Assembly: GCF_000783395.1 (NCBI RefSeq) | Contig: NZ_JSFK01000003.1 | Coordinates: 496,135 to 560,134, forward strand | Reading direction: 5' to 3' | DNA: 64,000 nucleotides | Origin: Pseudomonas chlororaphis | GTDB lineage: Bacteria; Pseudomonadota; Gammaproteobacteria; Pseudomonadales; Pseudomonadaceae | In this document: in pieces, positions 47,396 through 57,080 of the stretch | Layout: every line of letters begins with the position of its first letter | How positions within the stretch are numbered: position 1 is the first letter of the stretch | Program-made: the position numbers and the translations under genes | The notes under the pieces: model-generated | The model's database searches: none | Seen by the model: only the letters and a program-made list of their open reading frames with translations | Told to the model about the DNA's origin: nothing

Positions 47396-49309
47396 ATGTC
47401 CGTACGACGCACACGCAAAGACGATGGCAGCCAATGGACAGTTGCGGACAGCCGCAGTGTTTACGGGATCCGCCATTGGGGGGCCGGGTATTTCGCGATC
47501 AATGACGCCGGTCGCGTCGAAGTTCGTCCGAACGGCCCGAGCAGCTCGCCTATCGACCTGTTCGAGCAAGTCGACCAACTGCGCAAAAGCGGTTTGTCCT
47601 TGCCGTTGCTGGTTCGTTTCCCCGACATCCTGCAAGACCGTGTACGCCAGCTGACCGGTGCCTTCGATTCGAACATCGAGCGCCTGGAATACCAGAGCAA
47701 GTACACCGCGCTGTACCCGATCAAGGTTAACCAGCAGGAAGCGGTGATCGAAAACATCATCGCCACCCAGGACGTTTCCATCGGCCTGGAAGCCGGCTCC
47801 AAGCCTGAACTGCTGGCCGTACTGGCACTGGCGCCGAAGGGCGGCACCATCGTTTGCAACGGTTACAAGGACCGCGAGTTCATCCGTCTGGCGCTGATGG
47901 GCCAGAAGCTTGGCCACAACGTCTTCATCGTCATCGAGAAAGAATCCGAAGTCGGTCTGGTGATCGAAGAAGCCGCCTCGCTAAAGGTCAAGCCACAGGT
48001 CGGTCTGCGCGTGCGCCTGTCGTCGCTGGCGTCGTCGAAATGGGCGGACACCGGTGGCGAGAAATCCAAATTCGGTCTGTCGGCCGCGCAACTGCTGTCG
48101 GTGGTCGAGCGCTTCCGCGCTGCCGGTCTCGATCAGGGCATCCGTCTGCTGCACTTCCACATGGGTTCGCAGATTGCCAACCTGGCTGACTATCAGCACG
48201 GCTTCAAGGAAGCGATCCGTTACTACGGCGAGCTGCGCAACCTCGGTCTGCCGGTCGATCACATCGACGTCGGTGGCGGTCTGGGTGTCGACTACGACGG
48301 CACGCACTCGCGCAATGCCAGTTCGATCAACTACGACATGGACGATTACGCCGGTGTCGTGGTCGGCATGCTCAAGGAATTCTGCGACGCGCAGAGCCTG
48401 CCGCATCCGCACATCTTCTCCGAGAGCGGCCGTTCGCTGACCGCGCACCACGCGATGCTGGTGGTGCAGGTGACCGACGTCGAGAAGCACAACGACGAAA
48501 TCCCGCAGATCGAAAACAAGGAGTCGCTGCCGGAAACCGTGCAGTGGCTGGTTGACCTGCTCGGCCCGACCGACATCGAAATGGTCACCGAAACCTACTG
48601 GCGCGCCACGCACTACATGAGCGACGTGGCCGCCCAGTACGCCGACGGCAAACTGACCCTGGCCGAAAAAGCCCTGGCCGAGCAGTGCTACTTCGCGGTG
48701 TGCCGTCGCCTGCACAACTCGCTGAAGGCCCGTCAGCGTTCGCACCGTCAGGTGCTCGACGAGCTCAACGACAAGCTGGCCGACAAGTACATCTGCAACT
48801 TCTCGGTATTCCAGAGTCTGCCGGACACCTGGGCAATCGACCAGGTGCTGCCGATCATCCCGCTGCACCGTCTCGACGAAGAGCCGCTGCGCCGCGCGGT
48901 GCTGCAGGATCTGACCTGCGACTCCGACGGCAAGATCAACCAGTACGTCGACGAGCAGAGCATCGAAACCAGCCTGCCTGTGCACGGTTTGAATGAAGGC
49001 GAAGACTACCTGTTGGGCGTGTTCCTCGTTGGCGCCTATCAGGAAATCCTCGGCGACATGCACAACCTGTTCGGTGACACCGATTCGGTGAACATCTACC
49101 AGAACGCCGATGGCAGCGTGTACCACGCCGGCATCGAGACCCACGACACCATCGAAGACATGCTGCGTTACGTGCACTTGTCGCCGGAAGAACTGATGAC
49201 GCACTACCGCGACAAGTGCGCCAGTGCCCGCATCAGTGCCAGCGAGCGTACGCAATTTCTCGATGCCTTGCGTCTGGGCCTGACCCGCTCCTCCTACCTG
49301 TCTTCCTGA
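47396..49309 (+). CDS. speA: Biosynthetic arginine decarboxylase SpeA
   Basis: A 637-residue PLP enzyme that decarboxylates arginine to agmatine, the first step of the arginine route to putrescine. The PLP lysine is K110 in YPIKVNQ. Other motifs are [45 protein letters not shown] and the C-terminal [23 protein letters not shown]. Length matches the biosynthetic enzyme. It has its own upstream region with structured RNA elements. Confidence 0.97.
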   Translation: MSVRRTRKDDGSQWTVADSRSVYGIRHWGAGYFAINDAGRVEVRPNGPSSSPIDLFEQVDQLRKSGLSLPLLVRFPDILQDRVRQLTGAFDSNIERLEYQSKYTALYPIKVNQQEAVIENIIATQDVSIGLEAGSKPELLAVLALAPKGGTIVCNGYKDREFIRLALMGQKLGHNVFIVIEKESEVGLVIEEAASLKVKPQVGLRVRLSSLASSKWADTGGEKSKFGLSAAQLLSVVERFRAAGLDQGIRLLHFHMGSQIANLADYQHGFKEAIRYYGELRNLGLPVDHIDVGGGLGVDYDGTHSRNASSINYDMDDYAGVVVGMLKEFCDAQSLPHPHIFSESGRSLTAHHAMLVVQVTDVEKHNDEIPQIENKESLPETVQWLVDLLGPTDIEMVTETYWRATHYMSDVAAQYADGKLTLAEKALAEQCYFAVCRRLHNSLKARQRSHRQVLDELNDKLADKYICNFSVFQSLPDTWAIDQVLPIIPLHRLDEEPLRRAVLQDLTCDSDGKINQYVDEQSIETSLPVHGLNEGEDYLLGVFLVGAYQEILGDMHNLFGDTDSVNIYQNADGSVYHAGIETHDTIEDMLRYVHLSPEELMTHYRDKCASARISASERTQFLDALRLGLTRSSYLSS

Positions 49310-49338
49310 GGTCAGGTGGCGATCTCGCCGGGTTGTCT

Positions 49339-49367
49339 GAATTTTTCCTGAAGGTGGTGGAAAATTC
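49339..49367 (+). terminator. Weak hairpin after speA
   Basis: GAATTTTTCC can pair with GGAAAATTC (one bulge) about 30 bases after the speA stop. AT-rich and modest; terminator role uncertain. Confidence 0.35.
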
Positions 49368-49542
49368 GGATGATTCGGTGGGATATCTCCCAAAATCTTC
49401 GCGAAAGGCTTGGCATTCCCGGCCAGAAAAGTCATCCGGTCTGCTTTTCGCGTAGGTCATTTCCTAAGTTGTACTTCAGCTCTCTACTCGGCCATGGCTC
49501 TCGGCGAGAATCCCCGGCCGCCCCTCCTGTAGAGATCCGCCC

Positions 49543-50886
49543 ATGTTCGATCCAGTCAACGAGTCGTCGTTTCGTCTCGATGTAGCGGGCCTGTCCGACC
49601 CCTTCGAAGTCCTGGCCTTTACCGGTAGTGAAGCCCTCAGCGAATCCTTTGCGTTCGAGATCGATGTGTTGATCGACGATCCGCACCTGGATCTCGCCGG
49701 CCTGCTTTACCGTTCGGCGTTCCTCTGTTTCGGGCCGTCGGGGGAGGGCGTGCACGGGCAACTGCAGAGCCTTGTCCAGCATGAACACGGACAAGGCTTG
49801 CAGTTGAGCCGGATTCGTCTGGGGCCGAAGCTTGGTTGCCTCGCGCTGCGTTTCAGTCAGCGCATCTTCAGTGGTCGTTCCGTGCCGCAGATCATTGAGC
49901 AAGTGCTCAGGGAGCACGGGATCGTCGGTGCTCAGCGCCGTTTCGAATTGCATGGCAACTACCCGGCCCGGACGTTCTGCACGCAATACCGCGAGTCCGA
50001 TCTGCAACTGCTCCAGCGCTTGTGCGCACAGGCGCAGATTCACTATTACTTTGAACACCATCGCGACCGGCATTGCCTGGTATTGGCTGATGATCCGGGG
50101 CAGTTGCCATTGGCGGGTACCGCGCGTTATCGGTGTGAAGACGACGGTGAGGGTTATCCGGCTTTGCACCAATGGCAATTGCAAAGTGCAATGGCGGCCA
50201 ATGCATCAGGCGTGCACCGCGCTGAAGGTCAGAGTGATCTGGCGGCGTTGCGCAGTGGTCATTGGCTGCGTTTGGCCGGGCATCCCTTCGCCGAATGCAA
50301 TCGCCCATGGCTGCTGACACGCATTGAGCATCGTGCCGATCCATCCGACGAACCGCCCTACACCAACCGACTGTTCGCCGCGGTGCAGCTGCCGTGCGCC
50401 TCGGCCAAGGCGCCATCGCGTCTGCGCATGCACAGCCTGCAACGCGCCTGGGTGGTGGCGGTCGATGAACCCCAACCCGACCGTTTACGCCCGGTGGCGG
50501 TGCAATTCGACTGGCTGTATCAAGGCGAAGGGGCGGCGCCGAGCCACTGTTGGCTGCCGCTCGCGCCGTCTCTGGCACAGGCACCGATGGCAGCGCTGAG
50601 CGATGGCGTCGAGGTGGTGGTCAGTTTTTTTGAGGGCGATCCGGATCAGCCGATGATCAGCGGTGTGCTGCAGCCGCCCATCGCCGCCGACAGCGACTGC
50701 GACGAGGTGCCGCAGTTGCCACTGCCCGACAATCTGGTCAGTGACGGTCTGCAGCAACTGTTGATGTCTGGTGAACCTTTGCTGCTGTTGTGCCTGATCC
50801 CCGGCGGGGGCAGTTTCAACCATTGCTCACAGTCGGTGTGCAGCTGTCGACTGGTCACCGCGCTTGAACAGAGCGGCGCAACATGA
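49543..50886 (+). CDS. Short VgrG type VI secretion spike protein
   Basis: A 447-residue VgrG, the spike protein that tips the Hcp tube. N-terminal gp27-like domains: SLSEPFEVLAFTGSE-like start, FSQRIFSGRSVPQIIEQVL, RTFCTQYRESDLQLLQRLC, HYYFEHH. A gp5-type OB-fold follows, with VAVQFDWLYQGEG, SHCWLPLAP and VVVSFFEGDPDQPMISGV. After that only about 60 residues remain, ending in a Cys-rich tail (GGGSFNHC, SVCSC), so the usual beta-helix needle and DUF2345 region are missing (most VgrGs exceed 600 residues). No other T6SS structural genes are in the window. The stop overlaps the next start (ATGA). Confidence 0.88.
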   Translation: MFDPVNESSFRLDVAGLSDPFEVLAFTGSEALSESFAFEIDVLIDDPHLDLAGLLYRSAFLCFGPSGEGVHGQLQSLVQHEHGQGLQLSRIRLGPKLGCLALRFSQRIFSGRSVPQIIEQVLREHGIVGAQRRFELHGNYPARTFCTQYRESDLQLLQRLCAQAQIHYYFEHHRDRHCLVLADDPGQLPLAGTARYRCEDDGEGYPALHQWQLQSAMAANASGVHRAEGQSDLAALRSGHWLRLAGHPFAECNRPWLLTRIEHRADPSDEPPYTNRLFAAVQLPCASAKAPSRLRMHSLQRAWVVAVDEPQPDRLRPVAVQFDWLYQGEGAAPSHCWLPLAPSLAQAPMAALSDGVEVVVSFFEGDPDQPMISGVLQPPIAADSDCDEVPQLPLPDNLVSDGLQQLLMSGEPLLLLCLIPGGGSFNHCSQSVCSCRLVTALEQSGAT

Positions 50887-51677
50887 GTGGCGCGGCACTG
50901 GAGTCCATGGCGCAGTGGTTGTTGCTCGATGGCCTGGATGCACCGCAGGCCTTGCTGATCTTGCGCCGGGCGTTTGCCGACGTGCAGAGTTTCAGTCTGT
51001 TCGCTGGCACTGAGTTCGAACCGCTCAGCGAGCACGGCCCGGTATTGATCGATTTGCGCGATTGCCCGGCATTGGCCTCGTTGTGTCACAGCGATCCGAA
51101 TACCTGGCGCGGGCTGTTGCTGGGCAGTGAGGTCTCGGCGCAACGGCTGCTGAGGCACTTGCAGCGCATGCTCACGGTGTCGTTCGGATTGAGTCATCGG
51201 GCCTTGCTCAGTTATTACAACCGGCAGACCGCGAGCTATTTTTTCGACGCTTGCGACGCCACGGAGTTGAGCCGCTGGCTCGGGCCGATCCGTCAGATGC
51301 GCTGGTTCGGCGGCACCTGGGCCGACCGTGCAATTGGCAGTCAGGGCTGGCAGCAGTTGCGCAATCCGGGGCTCGCCGTCGAGCCGCTGAGCATCGAACA
51401 AAGCCTGACCCGTCGCCAGCGCGAACGCCTGCAAACCTGTCTTCTGGAGCAGCACATCTGGCGCTGGTGCCAATCGCTGGGAACCGATTACGCGACGATG
51501 TCCTCCCATGTTCAACAAGGCCTGGCGCTGGGATTCAGCGACCGCACCGTGCTCGATGGCTGGTTATGGCTACGCTTGCTGCATCCGCGTGCCGTGCTGG
51601 TGCCACCGCCGGCGGGTTTGACCCAGCAACAGCGGCTTGACCATGTTCGACGCCAGTGGCACGGCGATCAGTCCTGA
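50883..51677 (+). CDS. DUF4123 type VI effector adaptor
   Basis: A 264-residue cytoplasmic protein of the DUF4123 family, adaptors that load an effector onto a VgrG. Family features are the N-terminal LLLDGLDAPQAL, GPVLIDLRDCPAL, WRGLLLGSEVSAQRLLRHLQRML and FFDACDATELSRWLGPI. Adaptors are usually encoded between vgrG and the effector gene. Here the next gene is a lipoprotein alpha/beta hydrolase 17 bases downstream. The start overlaps the vgrG stop. Confidence 0.88.
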   Translation: MSGAALESMAQWLLLDGLDAPQALLILRRAFADVQSFSLFAGTEFEPLSEHGPVLIDLRDCPALASLCHSDPNTWRGLLLGSEVSAQRLLRHLQRMLTVSFGLSHRALLSYYNRQTASYFFDACDATELSRWLGPIRQMRWFGGTWADRAIGSQGWQQLRNPGLAVEPLSIEQSLTRRQRERLQTCLLEQHIWRWCQSLGTDYATMSSHVQQGLALGFSDRTVLDGWLWLRLLHPRAVLVPPPAGLTQQQRLDHVRRQWHGDQS

Positions 51678-51694
51678 GGCGAGGTTAGGCGCGT

Positions 51695-52570
51695 ATGACA
51701 CGGTTATTCCGGCAAGGGCTCGGCGCAGTGATCGGCAGTGTATTGCTGTTGGTGCTGAGTGGTTGTTCGCCGGTGCAGGTGCTCAATGCGCTGACCCCGG
51801 ACAGCACTTACGAAAAAACCGTGGGCATCGCCTATGGCGACGACCCGCGGCAGAAGCTCGACGTGTATGTGCCGCATCGGCCGATGCCCGGCGCGCCGGT
51901 GGTGGTGTTTTTCTATGGCGGCAGCTGGAACAGCGGTTCGCGCGTCGACTACCGCTTTGTCGGTGAAGCGCTGGCGTCGCGGGGGATTGTCACGGTGGTG
52001 GCGGATTACCGCTTGTATCCGCAGGTGCGCTATCCGCTGTTTCTGCAGGACGGCGCGCGGGCGGTGGCGTGGACCAAAGCGCATATCCGCGAGTTTTCCG
52101 GCAACCCGCAGCGCTTGTATTTGATGGGCCACAGCTCTGGCGGGTACAACGCGGCGATGCTCGCGCTGGATGATGAATGGCTTGCGGCGGTGGGCATGTC
52201 GCCCGGGGATTTGCAGGGCTGGATCGGCCTGGCCGGGCCGTATGACTTTCTGCCGATCGAGAATCCCGAAGTGCGTCCGGTGTTCTTCTGGCCGGACTCG
52301 CCGGCGCAATCGCAGCCGGTCAACCATGTCAGTCGCGGCGCACCGCCGGCGCTGCTGATCGCCGCGACCGAGGATGATCTGGTCAACCCGACGCGCAACA
52401 CCGGCGGTCTTGCGAGCAAGCTGCGCGAGGCCCGGGTGCCGGTGCAGGACTTGTATTACTCGCGGCCCAGTCACATTACGTTGGTGGCAACCTTGTCACG
52501 ACCGTTGCGGCAACTGGCGCCGGTGCTCGATCAGGTGGTCGGGTTTATCACCCACACGCCGGCTCAGTGA
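51695..52570 (+). CDS. Lipoprotein alpha/beta hydrolase
   Basis: A 291-residue esterase/lipase-like protein of the alpha/beta hydrolase fold. A lipoprotein signal ends in LSGC (C24). The oxyanion loop is FFYGGSWNSG (HGG-like). The nucleophile elbow is G145-H-S147-S-G149, the acid probably lies in ATEDDLVNP, and the His is in SHITL near the end. Its place after vgrG and DUF4123 would suit a T6SS phospholipase effector, but the Sec/lipoprotein signal argues for an envelope enzyme of the cell itself. The 3' end overlaps the convergent MATE gene by 7 bases. Confidence 0.85.
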   Translation: MTRLFRQGLGAVIGSVLLLVLSGCSPVQVLNALTPDSTYEKTVGIAYGDDPRQKLDVYVPHRPMPGAPVVVFFYGGSWNSGSRVDYRFVGEALASRGIVTVVADYRLYPQVRYPLFLQDGARAVAWTKAHIREFSGNPQRLYLMGHSSGGYNAAMLALDDEWLAAVGMSPGDLQGWIGLAGPYDFLPIENPEVRPVFFWPDSPAQSQPVNHVSRGAPPALLIAATEDDLVNPTRNTGGLASKLREARVPVQDLYYSRPSHITLVATLSRPLRQLAPVLDQVVGFITHTPAQ

Positions 52571-53913
52571 ACGCCGCCACTGAACCAGCCATCGTTGCGC
52601 TTGAGCCACCAGGCTTGCGCGCCAAGCGTCAGGCTGCGCAACACCATGAACAGCAGAAAAGTTATCCACAGTCCGTGATTGCCGAAACCTTGCAGTGCCC
52701 AGGCGAACGGCAGTAGCAGAACCACGGTGATGAGCATGCCGTTGCGCATTTCCCGCGCGCGGGTGGCGCCGATGAACAAACCGTCGAGCAAGTAGCTCCA
52801 GACCGCAATCAGCGGCAGCACGGCGAGGTAGGGCAGGTAGGCGAACGCCGTGTCGCGCACGCTCTGGATGTCGGTCTGCATCTCGATGAACAGGTGCCCG
52901 GCCAACAGAAACAGTGTGGCAAAGCCGAGGCTGGCGATCAGTGACCAGCCGCCGGCCACCACCAGCGAACGACGCAGGGCCAGACGATTACGGGCGCCGA
53001 TGGCGTGTCCGCACAAGGCTTCGACGGCATGGGCCAGACCGTCCAGCGCATGTGCGGTCAGCAGCAAGCCATTGAGCAGCAGCGCGTTGGCCGCCACCGT
53101 CGAATCGCCCAGCCGCGCGCCTTGCACGGTGATCAGGAAAAACACCGATTGCAACGCCAGGCTGCGAATGAAGATGTCGCGGTTGACCGCCAGCAACGGG
53201 CGCCAGCTCTGCCAGATCTTCAACGCTGCCCAAGCAATGTGCCCGGGGTACGCCCGCAACGCCTTGCGAGTCAGCAGCAGACCGAGCAGGGCGCCGCTCC
53301 ATTCGGCAATCACCGAGGCCCGCGCCGAACCGACCACGCCCCAGTCCAGGCCGATGACGAACCACAGATTGAGGACGATGTTGATCAGGTTGGTGGTCAG
53401 CAGAATCGCCAGTGGCGCCCGGGCGTTTTGCGTGCCGAGAAACCAGCCGACCAGCGCATAACTGGCCAGCGCTGCTGGCAGGCCGAACAACCGCGTGTGG
53501 AAGAAGTCCCGGGTGAGCTGATCCAGTTCCGCCGACGGTTGCATGAAGTGCAGCGCTATTCCGCTCAGCGGCACACCCAACGTGCCAAGCACGAGTGCCA
53601 GTCCCATCGCCAACAGCAAGCCTTGCAACAGAATCTGCCGTAACGCCGCACCGTCGCTGCGCCCGGCAGCTTGCGCGGCGAACCCGGTGGTGCCCATGCG
53701 CAGAAAACCCATCGCCCAGGCGAGAAAGGTGTACAGGCTGGCGCCGACCGCCACCGCGCCCAATTGATGGGCGTGGGGCAGGTGGCCGATGACGGTGCTG
53801 TCGACCAGCGCCACCAGCGGCACGGATATATTGGAAAGAATCATCGGCGCGGCAAGTGCCCAGACCTTGCGGTGCGTCGGGCGGTCGCGCCAGTCGGCGA
53901 TCAGAGTGGACAT
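52564..53913 (-). CDS. MATE family efflux transporter (DinF-like)
   Basis: A 449-residue inner-membrane exporter with twelve hydrophobic segments, of the MATE family, DinF branch. Family segments include LAAPMILSNISVPLVALVDSTVIGHL at the start and GFAAQAAGRSDGAALRQIL in the first half. The second half starts around residue 230. Such proteins export cationic compounds coupled to H+ or Na+; the substrate here is unknown. Stand-alone gene, convergent with the hydrolase. Confidence 0.9.
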   Translation of the reverse strand: MSTLIADWRDRPTHRKVWALAAPMILSNISVPLVALVDSTVIGHLPHAHQLGAVAVGASLYTFLAWAMGFLRMGTTGFAAQAAGRSDGAALRQILLQGLLLAMGLALVLGTLGVPLSGIALHFMQPSAELDQLTRDFFHTRLFGLPAALASYALVGWFLGTQNARAPLAILLTTNLINIVLNLWFVIGLDWGVVGSARASVIAEWSGALLGLLLTRKALRAYPGHIAWAALKIWQSWRPLLAVNRDIFIRSLALQSVFFLITVQGARLGDSTVAANALLLNGLLLTAHALDGLAHAVEALCGHAIGARNRLALRRSLVVAGGWSLIASLGFATLFLLAGHLFIEMQTDIQSVRDTAFAYLPYLAVLPLIAVWSYLLDGLFIGATRAREMRNGMLITVVLLLPFAWALQGFGNHGLWITFLLFMVLRSLTLGAQAWWLKRNDGWFSGGVH

Positions 53914-53978
53914 GCGGGCTCCTTGGGGGAGCGGGCATTGTAGCGACTCATGGAGGATTTGCTGTGTCTGACAGAAAC

Positions 53979-54165
53979 AACCCCCTTACCCCAGCCCTCC
54001 CGAAACGTCGGACCGCCCAGAGGGAGAGGGGGCCGACCGAGGTGTCTGGCGTCATCCATCGACCTGAGAGAATGTGCCGATTATGGATTCGCTGAAGCTC
54101 GCCCAAGTCGGTGTAGCTCCCATTCAGTCTCCTCTCCCTCCGGGAGAGGGTTAGGCGGGCGGCGT
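53979..54165. repeat. REP-like paired elements (CCCTCTCCC type)
   Basis: CCCTTACCCCAGCCCTCC and AGAGGGAGAGGGGG (53983-54032), together with CTCTCCCTCCGGGAGAG and GGTTAGGCGGG (54130-54160), are inverted relatives separated by about 100 bases. This is the third intergenic palindrome type of the window. The 276-base gap between the MATE gene and the small membrane protein holds nothing else. Confidence 0.7.
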
Positions 54166-54189
54166 TCCGATGAGGGGCTCTTCAAGCGT

Positions 54190-54483
54190 TTAATGAATAA
54201 TCCAGCTCAACAACCACAACCCCAGCAACAACCAGATGATCCCGGCAATGATCGACGCATTCATGAACGCCCGAATCGCCGACCACAACAGCATCAGTCC
54301 GACGATCAGCGCGATGATGCTGATGATCGAGGTGTCCATCCCCAGTGTCTTGGCCAGCCCGTCGACAAAGTTGCCACCGGCATTGCTCAGAATGTTGAAC
54401 AAGCCACTGAGGCCATCGACGATAAAACGGATGACCGAACCGAGCGCCTGCCCGAGCCATTCGAAAAAGCTTTCTACCTGCAT
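54190..54483 (-). CDS. Small membrane protein
   Basis: A 97-residue protein. An amphipathic N-terminal part (MQVESFFEWLGQALGSVIRFIVDGL) is followed by two hydrophobic helices, around residues 52-72 (ISIIALIVGLMLLWSAI) and 77-96 (ASIIAGIIWLLLGLWLLSWI). Function unknown. The ATG at 54483 is preferred; an in-frame extension upstream has no signal features and a different character. It is flanked by two REP-type repeats, so it is probably its own unit. Confidence 0.65.
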   Translation of the reverse strand: MQVESFFEWLGQALGSVIRFIVDGLSGLFNILSNAGGNFVDGLAKTLGMDTSIISIIALIVGLMLLWSAIRAFMNASIIAGIIWLLLGLWLLSWIIH

Positions 54484-54570
54484 GTGTGCATCCTGATGAA
54501 AGAGCTGAGCCTTGGGCCACACCGCAGGTGGCCGAGTTCCCTGCATGATAGAAGGTTTGCACCCATTCTG

Positions 54571-54660
54571 TGTGGGAGCGAGCCTGCTCGCGAATACGGT
54601 GGATCAGATAACTGATGGGTTGAATGACACAGCGCTTTCGCGACCAGGCTCGCTCCCACA
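54571..54660. repeat. REP inverted repeat (GCGAGCAAGCTCGC type)
   Basis: 23-base arms starting TGTGGGAGCGAGCCTG and ending GGCTCGCTCCCACA, with one mismatch, are separated by 44 bases. Same type as 40812-40875. Confidence 0.85.
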
Positions 54661-54727
54661 ATAGATCATCTGGCTGCTTGCCTTCAGGTCGTATCCCCCC
54701 GAAGCTATACGCCTTCAGGAGAGCCCG

Positions 54728-55030
54728 ATGAACCTTGTTGAACTGACCGAACGCCTGCACGCCATTCGCGACCGCAATGACTGGCGGCAATTTCACAGCC
54801 CGAAAAACCTCGCCATGGCGGCCAGCGTCGAGATGTCCGAACTGGTGGAAATCTTCCAGTGGCTGACGGAAGACCAGTCGCGCCAGCTGTCGGCGGACAA
54901 GCTCGCCCATGCCGGGCAGGAAGTCGGCGATATCGTCTTGTATCTGTTGCTGCTGTGCAGCGAGTTGGGGTTGGACATGAATGAAGTGGTGCGTGCCAAG
55001 CTCGCCGACAGCGAACGGCGGTTCAGCTGA
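54728..55030 (+). CDS. MazG-like nucleotide pyrophosphohydrolase
   Basis: A 100-residue all-alpha NTP pyrophosphohydrolase (MazG/dCTPase-like). The Mg-binding signature appears as ASVEMSELVEIFQW (E-x(2)-E) and, further on, AGQEVGDIVLYLLLLCSEL (E-x(2)-D). It probably removes non-canonical nucleotides (house-cleaning). AGGAGA precedes the ATG. Its stop shares one base with the cmoM start (TGATG), indicating an operon. Confidence 0.9.
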   Translation: MNLVELTERLHAIRDRNDWRQFHSPKNLAMAASVEMSELVEIFQWLTEDQSRQLSADKLAHAGQEVGDIVLYLLLLCSELGLDMNEVVRAKLADSERRFS

Positions 55031-55779
55031 TGAGCGACCGGCATTTCGATCAGTTGGCGACGCGTTTCGCCGAAAAAATCTACGGTGGCGCCAAAGGTGC
55101 GATCCGTCTCGCGGTGTTGCAGGCGGACCTTGCCGAAGCGCTGCCGGATCGCCCGCTGCGGGTGCTCGACATTGGCGGCGGCCTCGGCCACATGTCGCTG
55201 TGGCTGGCCGAACGCGGTCACGACGTGACCTTCACCGAGCCGGCCGCGCCGATGCTCGAAGGTGCGCGCCAGCGCTTCGCTGAAGCCGGGCAAACCGCGA
55301 CGTTCATTCAGGCGCCGTGGCAGGAACTGCTCGGCCAGCTCACCGAACCGTACGATCTGGTGATCTGCCACGCCGTGCTGGAATGGCTCGCCGAACCCCA
55401 CGCGATCCTGCCGGTGCTGCATCAATTGACCAAACCCGGTGGCTGGTTGTCGCTGGCGTTTTACAACCGCGACGCGCTGATCTACCGCAACCTGCTCAAA
55501 GGCCATTTCAAGAAAATGCGCAAGAACGACATGGCCGGCGAAAAGCAGAGCCTGACCCCGCAGCAACCGCTCGATCCGCGCGAATTGGCAACGCAACTCG
55601 ACGGCCTGTGGCAGGTCGAAACCCAAAGCGGGATCCGGGTTTTCCACGACTACATGCCAGTGGAATTCCAGGCCCGCGCCGAACTCGTGGATTTGCTTGA
55701 GATGGAGCTCGCACACCGTCGTCACCCAAGCTTCGCCGGGCTTGGGCGTTACTTGCACTGGATCTGCCGGCCGATCTGA
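55030..55779 (+). CDS. cmoM: tRNA 5-carboxymethoxyuridine methyltransferase CmoM-like
   Basis: A 249-residue class I SAM methyltransferase of the CmoM/SmtA family, which methylates cmo5U at wobble position 34 to mcmo5U. The N-terminus RHFDQLATRFAEKIYGGAKGAIRLAVL follows the CmoM pattern. Motif I is VLDIGGGLGHMSLWLA; later segments are CHAVLEWLAEP and GGWLSLAFYNRDALIYRNL(L). A generic methyltransferase call would be the fallback. Translation is coupled to the MazG-like gene. Confidence 0.85.
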   Translation: MSDRHFDQLATRFAEKIYGGAKGAIRLAVLQADLAEALPDRPLRVLDIGGGLGHMSLWLAERGHDVTFTEPAAPMLEGARQRFAEAGQTATFIQAPWQELLGQLTEPYDLVICHAVLEWLAEPHAILPVLHQLTKPGGWLSLAFYNRDALIYRNLLKGHFKKMRKNDMAGEKQSLTPQQPLDPRELATQLDGLWQVETQSGIRVFHDYMPVEFQARAELVDLLEMELAHRRHPSFAGLGRYLHWICRPI

Positions 55780-55791
55780 TCGGAGCGCGAC

Positions 55792-56406
55792 ATGAAAGCT
55801 CAATCCGGGTTACTGCTGATCTGTCTGGGGTTGGCTGCTTGCCAGAGCAGCAACCCGTACGTGGCGCAATCGCGGCCCTTGCCGCCGGCGCCAGCGCAAG
55901 CCGCCACTACGTTTGACCGCAGCGCGTACCCGGCGCCGCCGCGTGATTACGGGCGCTATCGCAGCTGGGCCTGGCTCAACGGGCAACTGCCGCCGGGCAC
56001 GGCCTGGGCGGATTCGGCGCAAGTGGCCGAAGCGGTGAGCAACGCGCTGGATCAGCGCGGTTTGCGCCCATTGCACGACAATCGCCCGGCCGACCTGTTG
56101 GTCAGTGCCGATCTGCGTCTGGAAACCCGTTTGCGTCAGGTCCAGGACGACTACGGTTATTACGGCGGCGGTTACGGTGGCTACGATCGATACGGCCGTG
56201 GTTACGGCATGTACAACTCGGTGCCGATCGTGCGCACGTATTCCGAGCAGGTCGTGGTGGTGCAGGTCAACCTGTTCGACGCCGGCAGCGGTCAACCGGT
56301 GTGGAGTGCCAGTGCCGAAACCGCGAACAAGGGCAGCGAAATCGATCGCACCGATTCGATCCGCGAGGCTGTGGAAAAGGCCATGTCGGCGTATCCTCCC
56401 AGTTAG
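55792..56406 (+). CDS. DUF4136 lipoprotein, first copy
   Basis: A 204-residue lipoprotein with lipobox LAAC (C17). The mature part matches DUF4136: [29 protein letters not shown], then a Gly/Tyr-rich insert (about 122-143), then [20 protein letters not shown] and [14 protein letters not shown]. Function unknown; envelope location is inferred from the lipobox. It is a diverged paralogue of the next gene, which starts 54 bases downstream. Confidence 0.88.
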   Translation: MKAQSGLLLICLGLAACQSSNPYVAQSRPLPPAPAQAATTFDRSAYPAPPRDYGRYRSWAWLNGQLPPGTAWADSAQVAEAVSNALDQRGLRPLHDNRPADLLVSADLRLETRLRQVQDDYGYYGGGYGGYDRYGRGYGMYNSVPIVRTYSEQVVVVQVNLFDAGSGQPVWSASAETANKGSEIDRTDSIREAVEKAMSAYPPS

Positions 56407-56460
56407 CTTCGTGCCCATTCGAAGCCCCCGCAGGTTCATGTCTTCCACCGGAGAAAACCC

Positions 56461-57018
56461 ATGTTCCGCCGTCTCGCTTTATTGGCCATGGCCGCGCTGC
56501 TCAGCGCCTGCGCCGCCAACCAGGTCAATCACGACTTCGATGCCAGCCGCGACTTTGCCGCCTATCGCAGCTGGAGCTGGAAAGACCCCGCCCTGCAATA
56601 TCGTCCCGATGATCCACGCATCAAAAGCGACCTGACCGAACAACGCATCCGCCAGGCCGTGGCCGATCAGCTCGACCAGCGCGGTTTGCGTCCGGCCACC
56701 GCAGGCGCCAAGGGTGACCTGAATGTGCAGACCTATCTGATTGTCGAAGATCGCCAGCAACAAGTGACGACCAATTACGGCGGCGGTTGGGGTGGCCCGT
56801 GGAACGGCTATTGGGGCGCGCCGATGTACAACGAAACGCGCAACATCACCTATAAGGTCGCAACCATCCAGATCGACCTGCTCGACGGCAAGGACGGCAA
56901 ACTGGTGTGGCGCGGCAGCGATGAGCAGATGCTTTCCAGCAAACCGAATCCGCAGGATCGCAGCAATGCCATTCGTGAGACGGTCGCCCGCATCCTGGCC
57001 AACTATCCACCACGCTGA
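56461..57018 (+). CDS. DUF4136 lipoprotein, second copy
   Basis: A 185-residue lipoprotein with lipobox LSAC (C17) and a DUF4136 domain: [29 protein letters not shown], a short Gly/Trp-rich insert (GGGWGGPWNGYWG), IQIDLLDGKDGKLVWRGS and IRETVARILANYPPR. It aligns along its whole length with the preceding protein, indicating an old tandem duplication. Role unknown. It is followed by a strong terminator. Confidence 0.9.
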   Translation: MFRRLALLAMAALLSACAANQVNHDFDASRDFAAYRSWSWKDPALQYRPDDPRIKSDLTEQRIRQAVADQLDQRGLRPATAGAKGDLNVQTYLIVEDRQQQVTTNYGGGWGGPWNGYWGAPMYNETRNITYKVATIQIDLLDGKDGKLVWRGSDEQMLSSKPNPQDRSNAIRETVARILANYPPR

Positions 57019-57035
57019 GTCTGTTCAGAGAAAAC

Positions 57036-57062
57036 GGGAGCCCTTGAGCTCCCATTTTTTTT
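57036..57062 (+). terminator. Terminator after DUF4136 pair
   Basis: GGGAGC and GCTCCC form a stem with a 6-base loop, followed directly by A and eight T. A classical intrinsic terminator, 18 bases after the stop. Confidence 0.9.
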
Positions 57063-57080
57063 GCCCTGCGACGACCCCCG

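Noticed and set aside
51695..52570. Calling the alpha/beta hydrolase a type VI lipase effector
   Set aside because: Position suits an effector, but a clear lipoprotein signal (LSGC) points to Sec export; kept as a finding, not as the annotation.
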